A stretch of 52,327 nucleotides of DNA from Candidatus Gastranaerophilales bacterium (GCA_944324845.1 CALUXX010000010.1:1-52327); one strand, 5' to 3'; positions 34,900-44,180 are shown, counted from the stretch's first letter. Notes: generated by a model not told the origin, from the letters alone. A program made the numbers and translations.

Positions 34900-36210
34900 C
34901 TATTTTTCAATATTAACAGAAATTACAGCAACAAAAGTCCAAAACACAAACTGTAACTGCGGTCTGAAAAATATAGTATCCACAAAACCGTGGAAACAAA
35001 CTGCCAATATTGAAACAAGTGAAATTGATACAAATAAAACTTTTTCAATATTTTCAGAATTCATGATGAAAGAAATCGCTTTTTTAATCAGAATTCCTAA
35101 GAATCCTAAAAATGAAATCAATGCAAAAATTCCACTTTCAACAGCAATTTCAAGGTAAATGTTATAAGCGCTCAACGCATCAAAACCGGTTCTCATATAA
35201 AGACCGTAAATTTCTCTAAAGTTTTTATTACCAACACCAATACCCAACAACCAGTTATCCTGAAACATTTGTAAAGATGAATGATACACATTAAATCTAA
35301 ATGAATTAGAAGAATCGTTTCTCATCGCAAAAATAGACAAAAATCTATGTCTTAAAGAACTAACACAAGTAATTGCACCGAAAAACAAAACTACAATTCC
35401 AGAAATCAAAGAAACGTATAATTTTTTATAAGTATTCCAGAAAAATTTTGCCGAAATAAGAAACACGCAACCAAAAATCAGCATCAAAGCCAAATATGCA
35501 CCTCTACACCCGGTTTGGAAAATTGTAAAAACTCCCAAAACAGATAATACAAGTGAGATAACAATCAAATTCAAATTCTTTTTAATAAAGCTATAAAAAA
35601 CACTACCCAAAATTACAGGAAAACCTGCAATCAAGTATCCACCAAACAAATTTGGATTTAATGGCTGCAAAGTACCATAAACTCTAGAAATAACATCCTC
35701 TGGGTTTATTCGTGAAGTATCTTGCCAAGTAGAAATCGCTTCAGGGTGAACAAATGTTTGCAAAAATCCAACAATAATCTCACCCGCCGTACAAATTCCA
35801 ATAACAGCCAAAAGCCATAATGTATGATTTTTATGAGCTTTTAAATATTGAACAACTGAAAAATAAAACCCAATATAAACAAAAGTTTTAAAAAATCCTT
35901 TTAAACTTAACGCAAAAAGAGTTGACCCGGCCAAACTGATTACAACAATCATAAAATAAGCAATCAACCAAACTTCAAAACTTTTAAAATTTAACCTTTC
36001 ATCAGGTTTTGTAACCAATTTTATAAAAGTTAAAAACATAACAATCAAAGCAAAAAAGCCGATTGTATCTGAACTCATAAAAGTCGAAGTTACAAACGTC
36101 AAAACAATGAACGGTAATATAAACCAATCAATGTTTTGCAAAAATAAACTATTATCGTAAACGTAACTTAATTTGTCCTGTGTAAAATTTAAAATTCTAT
36201 TGAACATCAT
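34900..36210 (-). CDS. O-antigen ligase / Wzy-type polytopic protein
   Basis: 436 residues with about ten to twelve hydrophobic segments and a large periplasmic loop. Family (Wzy_C) pattern: PNLFGGYLIAGFPVI, FQTGCRGAYLALMLIFG, HSSLQMFQDNWLLGIGVGN and SAYNIYLEIAVESGIFALI. It would polymerise or ligate polysaccharide at the periplasmic face, perhaps the product of the 5-23 kb operon, though the two loci are 12 kb apart. Overlaps the DUF4330 gene by 14 bases. Ligase and polymerase cannot be told apart from sequence alone. Confidence 0.8.
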   Translation of the reverse strand: MMFNRILNFTQDKLSYVYDNSLFLQNIDWFILPFIVLTFVTSTFMSSDTIGFFALIVMFLTFIKLVTKPDERLNFKSFEVWLIAYFMIVVISLAGSTLFALSLKGFFKTFVYIGFYFSVVQYLKAHKNHTLWLLAVIGICTAGEIIVGFLQTFVHPEAISTWQDTSRINPEDVISRVYGTLQPLNPNLFGGYLIAGFPVILGSVFYSFIKKNLNLIVISLVLSVLGVFTIFQTGCRGAYLALMLIFGCVFLISAKFFWNTYKKLYVSLISGIVVLFFGAITCVSSLRHRFLSIFAMRNDSSNSFRFNVYHSSLQMFQDNWLLGIGVGNKNFREIYGLYMRTGFDALSAYNIYLEIAVESGIFALISFLGFLGILIKKAISFIMNSENIEKVLFVSISLVSILAVCFHGFVDTIFFRPQLQFVFWTFVAVISVNIEK

Positions 36211-36766
36211 CTGTTGTATTTATATCTGTCCCTAAATTTTTATCAACTGCGTCAACAATGTTTATATCAGAAACTGAGCCTGTAAATTTGTAATTAGCGC
36301 CTTCTAATGTAATAGGCAAGCCAAGTTTAATCTTGTTACCGCCAACAACCGCGCCATCTTTTGTAATTTTTGCTTTATCAGTCAAAGTAACAACAACATC
36401 ATACAAATCCGGTTGACCTTCATCTTCAACTACAATAACCAACTTTTTAGAATTTACTGTTGGAAGAACAATTTTTCTTCTATCAGCTTTAACATCAAGA
36501 ATTTCTAAATCAGAATACGGAACATTTCTTATGCTGATAAAAGTCTTGTCACCTTTTTTGATAGGAATATCAGAACCTGAGAAAGTTACCCCTCTCATAT
36601 AAACTTTGAATACAATATTAGAAGGTGCTTCAATTTGCTGTTTGCTGGCAGTTTGTCTATATCCTTTATAAGTAACAAACCCAACACATAATGCAATAAT
36701 TACGCACGCAACAATAATAAAATCAACTATTTTAATTTGTTTTAGAATTTCTTTTAATTTATCCAT
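36197..36766 (-). CDS. DUF4330-type membrane-anchored protein
   Basis: 189 residues with one N-terminal membrane helix (VDFIIVACVIIALCVGFVTY, about residues 14-33) and an exported beta-rich part (KVYMRGVTFSG, GDKTFISIRNVPYSDLEILD, KLGLPITLEGANYKFTGSV). It resembles DUF4330 proteins, which are known from cyanobacteria and some Firmicutes and have no assigned function. Sandwiched between a sugar kinase and the O-antigen-ligase-like gene and overlapping the latter, it probably has an envelope-polysaccharide role. Confidence 0.7.
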   Translation of the reverse strand: MDKLKEILKQIKIVDFIIVACVIIALCVGFVTYKGYRQTASKQQIEAPSNIVFKVYMRGVTFSGSDIPIKKGDKTFISIRNVPYSDLEILDVKADRRKIVLPTVNSKKLVIVVEDEGQPDLYDVVVTLTDKAKITKDGAVVGGNKIKLGLPITLEGANYKFTGSVSDINIVDAVDKNLGTDINTTDDVQ

Positions 36767-36786
36767 TTTAAAAAAGTCTCCTTATA

Positions 36787-37797
36787 TTATATTTTCAAAT
36801 CTTTTAACGCATTGAGCAACTCATCAACAGTTGTAGTAGCACATCCAAATTGACGAACAACAAGACTTGCTGCAACATTACCAATCAAAGCGGAATAAAC
36901 AGGATCAATTCCAGCCCCCAAAGCAAGAGAATAAACAGCTGTAACAGTATCACCTGCACCTGTAACATCAAAAACTTCTGATTTATTAAATACAGGAATC
37001 TTTGTATAATCTTGATTTGGTTTTGCAACAAACATACCGTCAGCCCCGCAAGTAATTAAAACTGCTTTAGCATCTGTTTGAGTTAGCAAAATTTCGCCGG
37101 CACGTTTCAAATCTTGTTCAGACTCAATCTTAAATCCAACAGATTTTTCCGTATCAGGAAGGTTAGGCGTCATAGAAGTAACATTTTTATATGAACCCAA
37201 ATCTCTTTGAGCATCAACTACAACGACTTTACCAAGTTCATTTGCATAATCAATCGTAAATTTAATTATTCTATCTGTAAGAGTTCCAATATGATAATTA
37301 GATAATATAACTACATCATAATCCGGTAAAACTTCTTTTATATTTTGAATAATTCTGTTTTCAGTATCTTCACCAATCGGACCTTTAGACTGTCTGTCAA
37401 CTCTAACAATCTGTTGAGTGATAGAAGTTGTTATAGAACCTGAAATTCTTGTTTTAACAATAGTTTTTCTTGCTTTATCTTTAACTATTTTAGAACAATC
37501 AATATTTGCTTCCTTGAAAGTATCAAACAATAATTCAGAATAATAATCATCGCCTGACACACCAATAACGCCAACTTTGCCATTATTTAATGTTGCAACG
37601 TTATGAGCAGCGTTAGAAGCTCCACCCAAAATCAATTTTGTTCTGGTATGCTGTAAAATCAAAACAGGAGCTTCTCTGGAAATTCTTTCAGCATCACCAT
37701 ATATCATCTCATCTAAAGCAAGATCTCCAACAACAAGCACTTTTGGTTCAGAAATTTTCTTTATTGATGATATTAATTTTTCTCTATCTATATTCAT
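36787..37797 (-). CDS. PfkB-family kinase resembling the heptose-7-phosphate kinase domain of HldE
   Basis: About 336 residues from the ATG at 37797. Ribokinase-fold motifs: VLVVGDLALDEMIYGDAERI with SREAPVLILQ (characteristic of RfaE/HldE kinase domains), LGGASNAAHNVATLNNG and the anion-hole motif FDVTGAGDTVTAVYSL. In HldE this domain phosphorylates heptose-7-phosphate at C1; the separate adenylyltransferase domain is absent here. I prefer the internal Met (MNIDREKLISSI); upstream residues back to 37839 look unlike the family. First gene of a three-gene envelope operon with DUF4330 and O-antigen-ligase-like genes. Confidence 0.83.
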   Translation of the reverse strand: MNIDREKLISSIKKISEPKVLVVGDLALDEMIYGDAERISREAPVLILQHTRTKLILGGASNAAHNVATLNNGKVGVIGVSGDDYYSELLFDTFKEANIDCSKIVKDKARKTIVKTRISGSITTSITQQIVRVDRQSKGPIGEDTENRIIQNIKEVLPDYDVVILSNYHIGTLTDRIIKFTIDYANELGKVVVVDAQRDLGSYKNVTSMTPNLPDTEKSVGFKIESEQDLKRAGEILLTQTDAKAVLITCGADGMFVAKPNQDYTKIPVFNKSEVFDVTGAGDTVTAVYSLALGAGIDPVYSALIGNVAASLVVRQFGCATTTVDELLNALKDLKI

Positions 37798-37904
37798 ATA
37801 CCAACTCTCACAAATATTTATACCAACAGGGTACCACAAAGAAATTTATCTTACAAATAAACCAACAACCCCAATAAAAATAAACATTTAAGGAGAATAA
37901 ACAA

Positions 37905-37940
37905 GCAAAAAAAAAAGACCTTGTAAATGTTCAAGGCCTA
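37905..37940 (-). terminator. Minus-strand terminator-like hairpin upstream of the kinase operon
   Basis: On the minus strand GGCCTTG, an eight-base loop and CAAGGTC form a seven-pair stem followed by a run of about ten T. No minus-strand gene lies upstream of it before 38771, so it either caps antisense transcripts from the Spy-like gene or acts as an attenuator about 110 bases before the kinase ATG. Confidence 0.6.
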
Positions 37941-38129
37941 TCCGTTTAAATAAGAAGAGAGAGCTTTATATATTTATATAAAGTATTCTGAAATCAAAAA
38001 ATTGCTAAAATCATAATATTTTATTTACAAAACTTAACATTTAAAGAGCAAAAAATGAACAGTTTAAAATTCACATTCGTTAAAGAAATGTAAGAAGAAG
38101 ATTTGAGATAAAAAAAGAAAGGAATAGCA

Positions 38130-38771
38130 ATGAAGAAACTATTAATTTTAGCTGGTGTGATAGGTTTGATGAGTACAACTCAAGTATTCGCACAAGATGT
38201 GACAACAAAAATTGATCAACCACAAGGCCCAATCCCAATGACAAAATGTGACAAACCAACAAAGGGTGGTGAATGTCACAAAATGAGAAAACATCACGAC
38301 TTCAAAAAATTTGAAGAAGCACTTAATTTAACAGAAGAACAAAAAGCAAAAGCTAAAGCAATAAGAGATAATGAAAAAGAACAAATAAAACCAATTCTTG
38401 AAAAAATTGGTGAAAAATACAAAGAACAAAAAGAAATTATGGATAAACGTCTAACATTTGATGAAAGACAACAAGAATTAGCTCCAATCAGAAAAGAAAT
38501 TAGAGAATTAAGAGGTGAAATCCATAAAATAAAACAACAAAGCAAAGAATCATTTGAAGCAATCTTAACAAGTAAACAATTAAAGAAACTTGAAAAAATG
38601 AAAGATAATGCGAAAAAAGAATTTAAAAAAGCAAGAAAAGACGGCAGACACCCAGGTTGGGATAAAAGACGTCCAATGGGACCAAAATTCGGATGTCCAT
38701 GTCCAAAACCACCGGTAGATGTTCAAGAAGAAGAACAACCTTTAGAACCACCTACTGCCGTAGAAGAATAA
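38130..38771 (+). CDS. Spy/CpxP-like periplasmic protein
   Basis: 213 residues with a signal peptide (MKKLLILAGVIGLM, cleavage likely after VFA at residue 21). The mature part is helical and charged. LNLTEEQKAKAKAIRDNEKE is the LTxxQ motif of Spy/CpxP chaperones and stress sensors, and ILTSKQLKKLEKM is a second, weaker copy. Cys pairs occur near the start of the mature protein (TKCDKPTKGGECHK) and near the end (FGCPCPKPP), with a proline/acid-rich tail; these could bind metal, but that is inference. An AAAGGAA site precedes the ATG. Confidence 0.75.
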   Translation: MKKLLILAGVIGLMSTTQVFAQDVTTKIDQPQGPIPMTKCDKPTKGGECHKMRKHHDFKKFEEALNLTEEQKAKAKAIRDNEKEQIKPILEKIGEKYKEQKEIMDKRLTFDERQQELAPIRKEIRELRGEIHKIKQQSKESFEAILTSKQLKKLEKMKDNAKKEFKKARKDGRHPGWDKRRPMGPKFGCPCPKPPVDVQEEEQPLEPPTAVEE

Positions 38772-38811
38772 TTCCATCCTTACAACTACTCACTAATATA
38801 TTAGACATTGG

Positions 38812-38842
38812 CGCACCTTTATATAATAAAGGTGCGTTTTTT
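38812..38842 (+). terminator. Intrinsic terminator of the Spy-like gene
   Basis: CGCACCTTTAT (38812-38822) and ATAAAGGTGCG (38826-38836), a perfect 11-bp stem with a short loop, followed by TTTTTT. Confidence 0.9.
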
Positions 38843-38896
38843 GTTATTTGTAAAAATTAAATACATGATTATTATTTGTTATATAATCTAATTGTT

Positions 38897-39238
38897 ATGA
38901 TAAAAAGCATTGCACCGATAATATTACTTACAATATCTAATATATTTATGACATTTGCTTGGTACGGTCATTTAAAATTCAAGGCTGCCCCTATTGTACT
39001 TGTCATTTTAGTAAGTTGGGGAATTGCTTTTTTTGAATATTGTTTTCAAGTTCCGGCAAACAGAATAGGTAGTTACGCTTATAATGCAGCTCAACTTAAA
39101 ACAATTCAAGAAGTTATAACACTGGTTGTTTTCAGTTTCTTTTCGGTACTGTATTTAAAAGAGCAATTCAAATGGAATTACCTTGTAGGATTTTGCTTTA
39201 TAATCCTTGCAGTATTTTTCATTTTCAAAAAATGGTAA
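38897..39238 (+). CDS. DMT-superfamily DUF486-type membrane protein
   Basis: 113 residues, four hydrophobic helices: PIILLTISNIFMTFAWYGHL, PIVLVILVSWGIAFFEYC, VITLVVFSFFSVLYLKEQF and LVGFCFIILAVFFIFKKW. The central QVPANRIGSYAYNAAQLKTI is typical of DUF486 proteins, small relatives of drug/metabolite transporters with unknown substrate. The ATG at 38897 (MIKSIAPI) is preferred; a TATAAT at 38882-38887 leaves room for only a two- to three-base leader, so the mRNA is probably nearly leaderless. Confidence 0.8.
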   Translation: MIKSIAPIILLTISNIFMTFAWYGHLKFKAAPIVLVILVSWGIAFFEYCFQVPANRIGSYAYNAAQLKTIQEVITLVVFSFFSVLYLKEQFKWNYLVGFCFIILAVFFIFKKW

Positions 39239-39333
39239 CTTATTAAAACATTCTCTATTTTGCATATCTAGCAAATAATTTCTATTTGTGATTTAATTTT
39301 AGTGGTCAGTTTATTATGAAAGGAGAATTAAGG

Positions 39334-39819
39334 ATGAGTGTAGTATCACCCGTAATGGAATTTTTGCGCTCAAATGGAGCAAAAGCAATTAAGCAACCGG
39401 ACTATTGGAGTTTATCAACAGGCCCTATGAAAACTTGTGATTTTGTTGATAAAACTGGCAAGCCACTCGGAACATTAAAACGAAGTAACCATAGATGGAT
39501 TAAAGGTCATGCTTATCAAACCAATTATATCCAAACAACTAGTGGTCTTGCGCAAGAAAGAGATTTTACTATTCAATATGCCAAAATCCTAGGTCAAAAC
39601 GGAGAAAAAGATGTTTTTATTCCTGAAAAAATAACAAAAGAATTCACAATAAGAGATAAAGCAGGGAAATTTTTCAAAGAAATTAGAGAGAGGGTCGTTT
39701 CAAGCAAACTAAAACAAGTTGGAGAAAACAAAGAGGATAAATACAAAATCTATGAAGCACTTGAGCCTATCCAATACAAAGAAACAATATTGAGCAGCGG
39801 ACCGGTTGATAAACCGTAA
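39334..39819 (+). CDS. Conserved-looking protein of unknown function
   Basis: 161 residues from the ATG at 39334, which has a good GGAGAATTAAGG region in front; an ATG at 39316 lies upstream of that Shine-Dalgarno sequence and is less likely. No signal peptide or membrane helix. Composition is balanced, with blocks such as DYWSLSTGPMKTCDFVDKTG and GKFFKEIRERVVSSKL suggesting a folded beta-rich domain. I do not recognise a family. Single gene between the DUF486 gene and pyruvate kinase. Confidence 0.6.
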   Translation: MSVVSPVMEFLRSNGAKAIKQPDYWSLSTGPMKTCDFVDKTGKPLGTLKRSNHRWIKGHAYQTNYIQTTSGLAQERDFTIQYAKILGQNGEKDVFIPEKITKEFTIRDKAGKFFKEIRERVVSSKLKQVGENKEDKYKIYEALEPIQYKETILSSGPVDKP

Positions 39820-39996
39820 AATTAAATACATTCGGATATTTGAAATATACACTCAACCTACAAATTACACCAAATTTTTTTATTATATTATTTGAATAAT
39901 AAATATTTTTTTTGTAAGGAATTAACAAGGATTTTATTTTTTGATAATTATTATAAATAGCACTACATTTATCGGGAACCCCGAGAGAGGACAAAT

Positions 39997-41433
39997 ATGA
40001 ATTTTAACATGACAAAAATTGTGGCAACGCTGGGACCTGCCTCAAACACAAAAGAAATGATACGAACACTTTATAGAACCGGTGTAACTATGTTCAGACT
40101 TAATTCTTCGCATGGAGATGTTGAGATGCATCAACAAAACCTGAAATTTATCCGGGAAGTGGAAAAGGAAGAAGGAACTTTAATTCCTGTACTTTTGGAC
40201 TTACAAGGTCCGAAAATAAGAATCGGATGTCTTGACAACCCGATAGAACTTAAAAAAGGCGAAATCCTCAAATTCCGTCATCAAGCAGAAATGACAGGAG
40301 ATATAATTCCTGTTGACTACAAGGGCATGGCATCAGACGTAAAAGCAGGCGAAAAGATTCTTATTGATGACGGAAAAATCCAACTTGAAGTTCAAAAAAT
40401 TGATGATCAGATAATTTATGCAAAAGTTTTAACTGACGGACTTTTGAAACAAAGAAAGGGTATTAATATTCCGGGTTCAACAGGAAGCATTGATGTACTT
40501 ACGGAAAGAGATATAAAATTTGTAAAATTTGCAGCCGAAAATGACCTTGATTACCTCGGACTGTCATTTGTAAGACAAGCTGATGACGTTGTACAACTCA
40601 GAGAACTTCTCAAATCCTGCAACAACACCCATATTAAAATTATTTCAAAAATAGAAAAACCGCAGGCCGTAGAAAACATTGACAAAATCATTGAAGTTTC
40701 AGACGGCATAATGGTTGCAAGAGGTGACCTCGGTATTGAAATTTCGACAGAAAAAGTTCCGATAGTACAAAAAACAATCATAAGAAAAGCAAATGTAAAA
40801 CAAAAAGTTGTAATCGTTGCAACTCAAATGCTTGAAAGTATGATTGAAAATCCAATACCAACACGTGCGGAAACAAGCGATGTTGCAAATGCAATTCTTG
40901 ACGGTACGGATGCGATTATGCTTTCCGGAGAAACCGCTGCAGGAGCTTATCCTGTAGAAGCAGTTGCAATGATGAAAAAAATTGCCGATACGGTTGAAAG
41001 TTCTCCGTTTATGCGTAAAAACAAATTTCCTCGCAAAATGGTCGAAGAAGAAAAAGACAGTCAGGCAATGGCTATTGGTATGTCAATTGCAGATATGTCA
41101 AAGAAAATGGATATTAAAGCAGTTGTAGCACTTACAGGAAGCGGATTTACAGCACAATTTTTATCAGAAGGAAGATTGAGCGTACCGATTTATGCATGTT
41201 GTCCGAAGAAACACATCTGCCGTGACCTGAAACTATTTAGAGGAGTATTCCCTGTTATAACCGACTATGACGGAGCAATTGACAAAAAAGCACTCCAGGA
41301 AGCAGACAAATTCATGATTGAAAAACTAGGACTTAACAACGGCGACACAGTAATTTTCACAGGATCTGTTCCGGAACTTCTTGTCGGCGGTACAAACTTC
41401 ATTAAAATACACAAAATCGGCTCTGCCGAATAA
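39997..41433 (+). CDS. pyk: Pyruvate kinase
   Basis: 478 residues: TKIVATLGPASNTKEMIRTL, FRLNSSHGD, LDLQGPKIRIG, KIEKPQAVENID, VARGDLGIEISTEKVP and the substrate/effector block ATQMLESMIENPIPTRAETS, plus DAIMLSGETAAGAYPVEAV. It converts phosphoenolpyruvate and ADP to pyruvate and ATP. Full length with the usual C-terminal allosteric domain. GC is a little higher here than in the neighbours, as expected for a highly expressed gene. AGAGAGGA precedes the ATG. Confidence 0.97.
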   Translation: MNFNMTKIVATLGPASNTKEMIRTLYRTGVTMFRLNSSHGDVEMHQQNLKFIREVEKEEGTLIPVLLDLQGPKIRIGCLDNPIELKKGEILKFRHQAEMTGDIIPVDYKGMASDVKAGEKILIDDGKIQLEVQKIDDQIIYAKVLTDGLLKQRKGINIPGSTGSIDVLTERDIKFVKFAAENDLDYLGLSFVRQADDVVQLRELLKSCNNTHIKIISKIEKPQAVENIDKIIEVSDGIMVARGDLGIEISTEKVPIVQKTIIRKANVKQKVVIVATQMLESMIENPIPTRAETSDVANAILDGTDAIMLSGETAAGAYPVEAVAMMKKIADTVESSPFMRKNKFPRKMVEEEKDSQAMAIGMSIADMSKKMDIKAVVALTGSGFTAQFLSEGRLSVPIYACCPKKHICRDLKLFRGVFPVITDYDGAIDKKALQEADKFMIEKLGLNNGDTVIFTGSVPELLVGGTNFIKIHKIGSAE

Positions 41434-41468
41434 TAGATGCAAAATTTTGCACTAAATAAACACTTCAT

Positions 41469-41501
41469 AATACCCTCTCTCCTTAATGGTTAGAGGGTAT
41501 T
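41469..41501. terminator. Hairpin after pyruvate kinase, possibly a weak terminator
   Basis: AATACCCTCT (41469-41478) and AGAGGGTATT (41492-41501) form a perfect 10-bp stem. There is no T run after it on either strand, so intrinsic termination is doubtful. The stop of the phage fragment lies in the right arm. Confidence 0.4.
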
Positions 41502-42573
41502 AAACAATAGAGAAAGTCTTCCCTTCACCCTCGGGATATGACAGAGATAAGAATTGATTATAATGTTTAAAAGTAATCAGTTTTTTAAGTTCGTCAATCA
41601 GTGCCATATCTTGCTCCTTATTATTTTGTACTTCATTGTTCTTAATATCAGGGTTGAAATCCTCTTGATTATCGGTTATAATATGTATACTGGCATTGCT
41701 CAGAGGGTTGCTGTTAGCAGCAAAAGTCCTAGGGTTGCCAGTATTTTTATACTTATATAAAGTATTTATTGTTAATGTCTTTCGCTTATCTCTAATTTCT
41801 TCGACGTACATTATAGTTCCGTCATTAAAGGACTTTTTATAAGTTATTGTTTCCCTGCCGATTTTGTTTTTCCCTGTAAAGGAAACCTCATCAAAGCTGT
41901 AAATAACCTCGGGGATTTTTTCAAAATCATCATCCGTTATAGCTATTTGCCCTCTGGGTTCTTCCGTTTTTGTCTGCCCGTGCTCCTTTATTGCGTGCCT
42001 TGTTCCTGATACGTCTAAATCGTGTTGATAGCCTGAAATATCAAAACCATTTTCTTTTGCTTTTTCTTCCAAGTCTTTTGAAACAGTTCCTATTATAAGT
42101 TTTTGTTTTTCAGTCGGGTTGTTTTTTGCTTTATCAATGACTTGTTTTAATTCTTCTTTATAGTTAGGATTTACACCGCCACTGTCGTTTGTAAATCTGC
42201 CCTGCTCATCTCTGGGGTGGTCTTCTTCTTTAAAGTTAGTATTTATTACCGTCTTTGAATTAAAAACAATATTTGCTCTTTCATAGCGTGGATTATCGAC
42301 TATTGCAAGATGAGTAAATACACCGTCTAAAAACTCTATATCATAAGGTATATTGTTCTCTGTTCCGCCTGCATCATCGGCTAATTTAACATCATAAGAA
42401 CAAGACACACTCCAGCCCTTATCGGTTATGAGGTTTTGTGCTGTTTCATCCCAGATTATCCCGTCGCACCAGTACCAGCCGTCTTTTTCATCAAACCAAA
42501 CATTTGATACAACACCTACACGCTCATCATTGGCATTATCTGCTGATATGTCTTTGTGATTGATAATTAAACT
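41500..42573 (-). pseudogene. 5'-truncated phage protein: DUF2213-like segment plus PBECR-type nuclease-like domain
   Basis: The minus-strand frame is open from 42573 without a usable start. It begins inside a conserved-looking region (HKDISADNANDERVGVVSNV, WYWCDGIIWDE, GWSVSCSYDVKLADD, DGVFTHLAIVDNPRYERANI), the pattern of DUF2213/prohead-protease-like phage proteins, which normally have about 60 more residues before it. The middle, EEDHPRDEQGRFTND, is a typical phage linker, and the C-terminal half (SGTRHAIKEHG, GQIAITDDDFEKIPEVI, GTIMYVEEIRDKRKTLTINT) resembles the PBECR (phage Barnase-EndoU-ColicinE5/D-RelE-like) nuclease domains that ride on phage head proteins. A GTG at 42408 could restart translation but would cut the domain. 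No other phage genes are adjacent, so this is an orphan remnant. Confidence 0.7.
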
Positions 42574-42917
42574 TTATGTAAGGATTTTTCTATTATTTTT
42601 TCAGTATAATCAAACATTTCTTCATATATTTTTAATTTATTTTCATCAGCTTGCACAATCTTATTTATCATTTTTGTTTTAATTTGCGACATTTCTGATT
42701 CATTTTCAACCATACCAAAATCAGCTAATGATAATTTCAAAATAGAAACCAATGAAAGAAAATGCTCTAATTTAGGAAGATATTTTCCATTTTCAATTCG
42801 ACACAAATGTTTTTCACTAAAACCAGCCATCTCAGCTAATTCATATTGTTTTAGTTTCATATTTTTTCGAGCTTGCTTAATCACAAGTCCTATCTTTTCT
42901 TTATCGACCTCAAACAT
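42567..42917 (-). CDS. XRE-family HTH regulator
   Basis: 116 residues. N-terminal Cro/CI helix-turn-helix: IGLVIKQARKNMKLKQYELA, EMAGFSEKHLCRIENGKYLP and LEHFLSLVSILKLSLADF (residues 10-68). The C-terminal 45 residues are a charged helix, possibly for dimerisation. The stop overlaps the truncated phage frame downstream by a few bases, suggesting that an insertion or deletion joined the two. Divergent from the acetyltransferase at 43038; an 18-base palindrome lies between them. Confidence 0.85.
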   Translation of the reverse strand: MFEVDKEKIGLVIKQARKNMKLKQYELAEMAGFSEKHLCRIENGKYLPKLEHFLSLVSILKLSLADFGMVENESEMSQIKTKMINKIVQADENKLKIYEEMFDYTEKIIEKSLHKV

Positions 42918-42976
42918 AATATACCTTCTTATCTAGAGTAACTGATAAACCTATTTTGCAAAACCTCTTGTTAGTT

Positions 42977-43024
42977 ACTTTTTATATAAAAAGTGATTGA
43001 CAAGATACTAAAATTCAATATAAT
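42977..43024 (+). promoter_or_regulatory. Promoter with 18-base palindromic operator
   Basis: ACTTTTTATATAAAAAGT (42977-42994) is a perfect palindrome. Three bases later TTGACA (42997-43002), a 16-base spacer and TATAAT (43019-43024) form a promoter reading into the acetyltransferase gene. Related AGTAACT/AGTTACT words flank the site. The XRE protein encoded divergently is the natural ligand. Confidence 0.6.
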
Positions 43025-43037
43025 CTATAAGTGAAGT

Positions 43038-43556
43038 ATGATAAAAATATTATCTTGTTTAATCCCAATAAAAACCTTACGGATAAAGTTCCGTGAATAT
43101 TGCAATGGCATACAAGTATTTTTTACCGCAAAATCTATCGGGAAAAACCTATGTTGCAGCAAATTTTCAACAGTAAATAAAAATACAATCATAAAAGACA
43201 ACGTAAAACTAAATGGATTACACATAAGCGGAAACGGGAACGTAATATTAGGGAATTATTTTGTAGCAGGATTTGATTCACAAATAATTTCAGACACACA
43301 CAATTACGAAGGAAACGATATCCCATATGATAATTCAGTAATAAACAAAGATATAATTATAGAAGATTTTGTCTGGATAGGCGCAAGAGTAATCATTTTA
43401 CCTGGAACCAAAATAGGAGAAGGAGCAATCATTCAAGCAGGAGCAGTTGTGCACGGTAAAATTCCACCATACGCAATCGCAGGCGGAAATCCTGCAAAAG
43501 TATTCAAATATAGAAACATTGAACATTTTTTGAAACTAAAAGCAAAAAAATTATAA
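43038..43556 (+). CDS. Hexapeptide-repeat O-acetyltransferase-like protein
   Basis: 172 residues. Left-handed beta-helix pattern in the middle and C-terminal half: [20 protein letters not shown], then [40 protein letters not shown] and KVFKYR, the usual WbbJ/NeuD/LacA-type ending. Catalytic His is probably the one in SDTHNY. It uses acetyl-CoA to acetylate a sugar. The first 60 residues ([11 protein letters not shown] and others) are less typical. The leader is only about seven bases and has only a weak GTGAAG in front of the ATG. Confidence 0.82.
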   Translation: MIKILSCLIPIKTLRIKFREYCNGIQVFFTAKSIGKNLCCSKFSTVNKNTIIKDNVKLNGLHISGNGNVILGNYFVAGFDSQIISDTHNYEGNDIPYDNSVINKDIIIEDFVWIGARVIILPGTKIGEGAIIQAGAVVHGKIPPYAIAGGNPAKVFKYRNIEHFLKLKAKKL

Positions 43557-43598
43557 CCTCCATTAGCAAAAAAAATTTTGTTTGGATTTAATACATGT

Positions 43599-44129
43599 AT
43601 GAAAATTTTAAATAAATTCAACCAATATCTAAAAAGTCCGACAAAATGTTTTATTCCAAGGTGCAAAGCACACTGCTGTATTGAGGCACCACTTCCTGAA
43701 GATTTTGTTAACAGATTTCAATCAAGAATTCAACGCAGAATATATAGTGGCTTAAATATCGGAATAAATGATCCCAAAGATACATATAATTCTATAGTTT
43801 ATAACACAAGACCCATAGGTATTGTTGACATTGATAGAACAACCGGAGAAAAGCTATACGGAATATCAAAAGAAACAATGGAAGAACTCCAACTAAAAAG
43901 TATGGATGATATTAAAAATCTTCTTAATGAATATGAAGCAAAAAAGATTTATAATTATTGTCCATTCATAACTGATTATGGCAAATGCAGTGTATATGAG
44001 CATCGTCCGCCAATATGCAGAGAATTTGGAACTTCTATAGCTAAAGTTGACTATTGCCCCGAAAAAACCAGCCGACTTGATATCATAAAGTTTTATCTTG
44101 CAGAAATATTTAATTTTAAAAAGAAATAA
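43599..44129 (+). CDS. YkgJ-family cysteine-cluster protein
   Basis: 176 residues from the ATG at 43599 (MKILNKFNQYL). Cys cluster: FIPRCKAHCCIEAPLP near the start, then YCPFITDYGKCSVYEHRPPI and CREFGTS, the pattern of YkgJ/CxxCxxxxCC proteins, which probably bind Zn or an Fe-S centre. Function of the family is not known. The longer alternative from TTG at 43578 has no support. A second, distinct YkgJ-type protein is at 48820-49368. Confidence 0.75.
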   Translation: MKILNKFNQYLKSPTKCFIPRCKAHCCIEAPLPEDFVNRFQSRIQRRIYSGLNIGINDPKDTYNSIVYNTRPIGIVDIDRTTGEKLYGISKETMEELQLKSMDDIKNLLNEYEAKKIYNYCPFITDYGKCSVYEHRPPICREFGTSIAKVDYCPEKTSRLDIIKFYLAEIFNFKKK

Positions 44130-44180
44130 AAATTTTCAAAATAAGAGCAATTTTTCGTATTCACATGTTTTACACCCATT

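Noticed and set aside
41469..41501. Strong terminator for pyk
   Set aside because: Stem is good, but there is no T run on either strand; kept only as a low-confidence hairpin.
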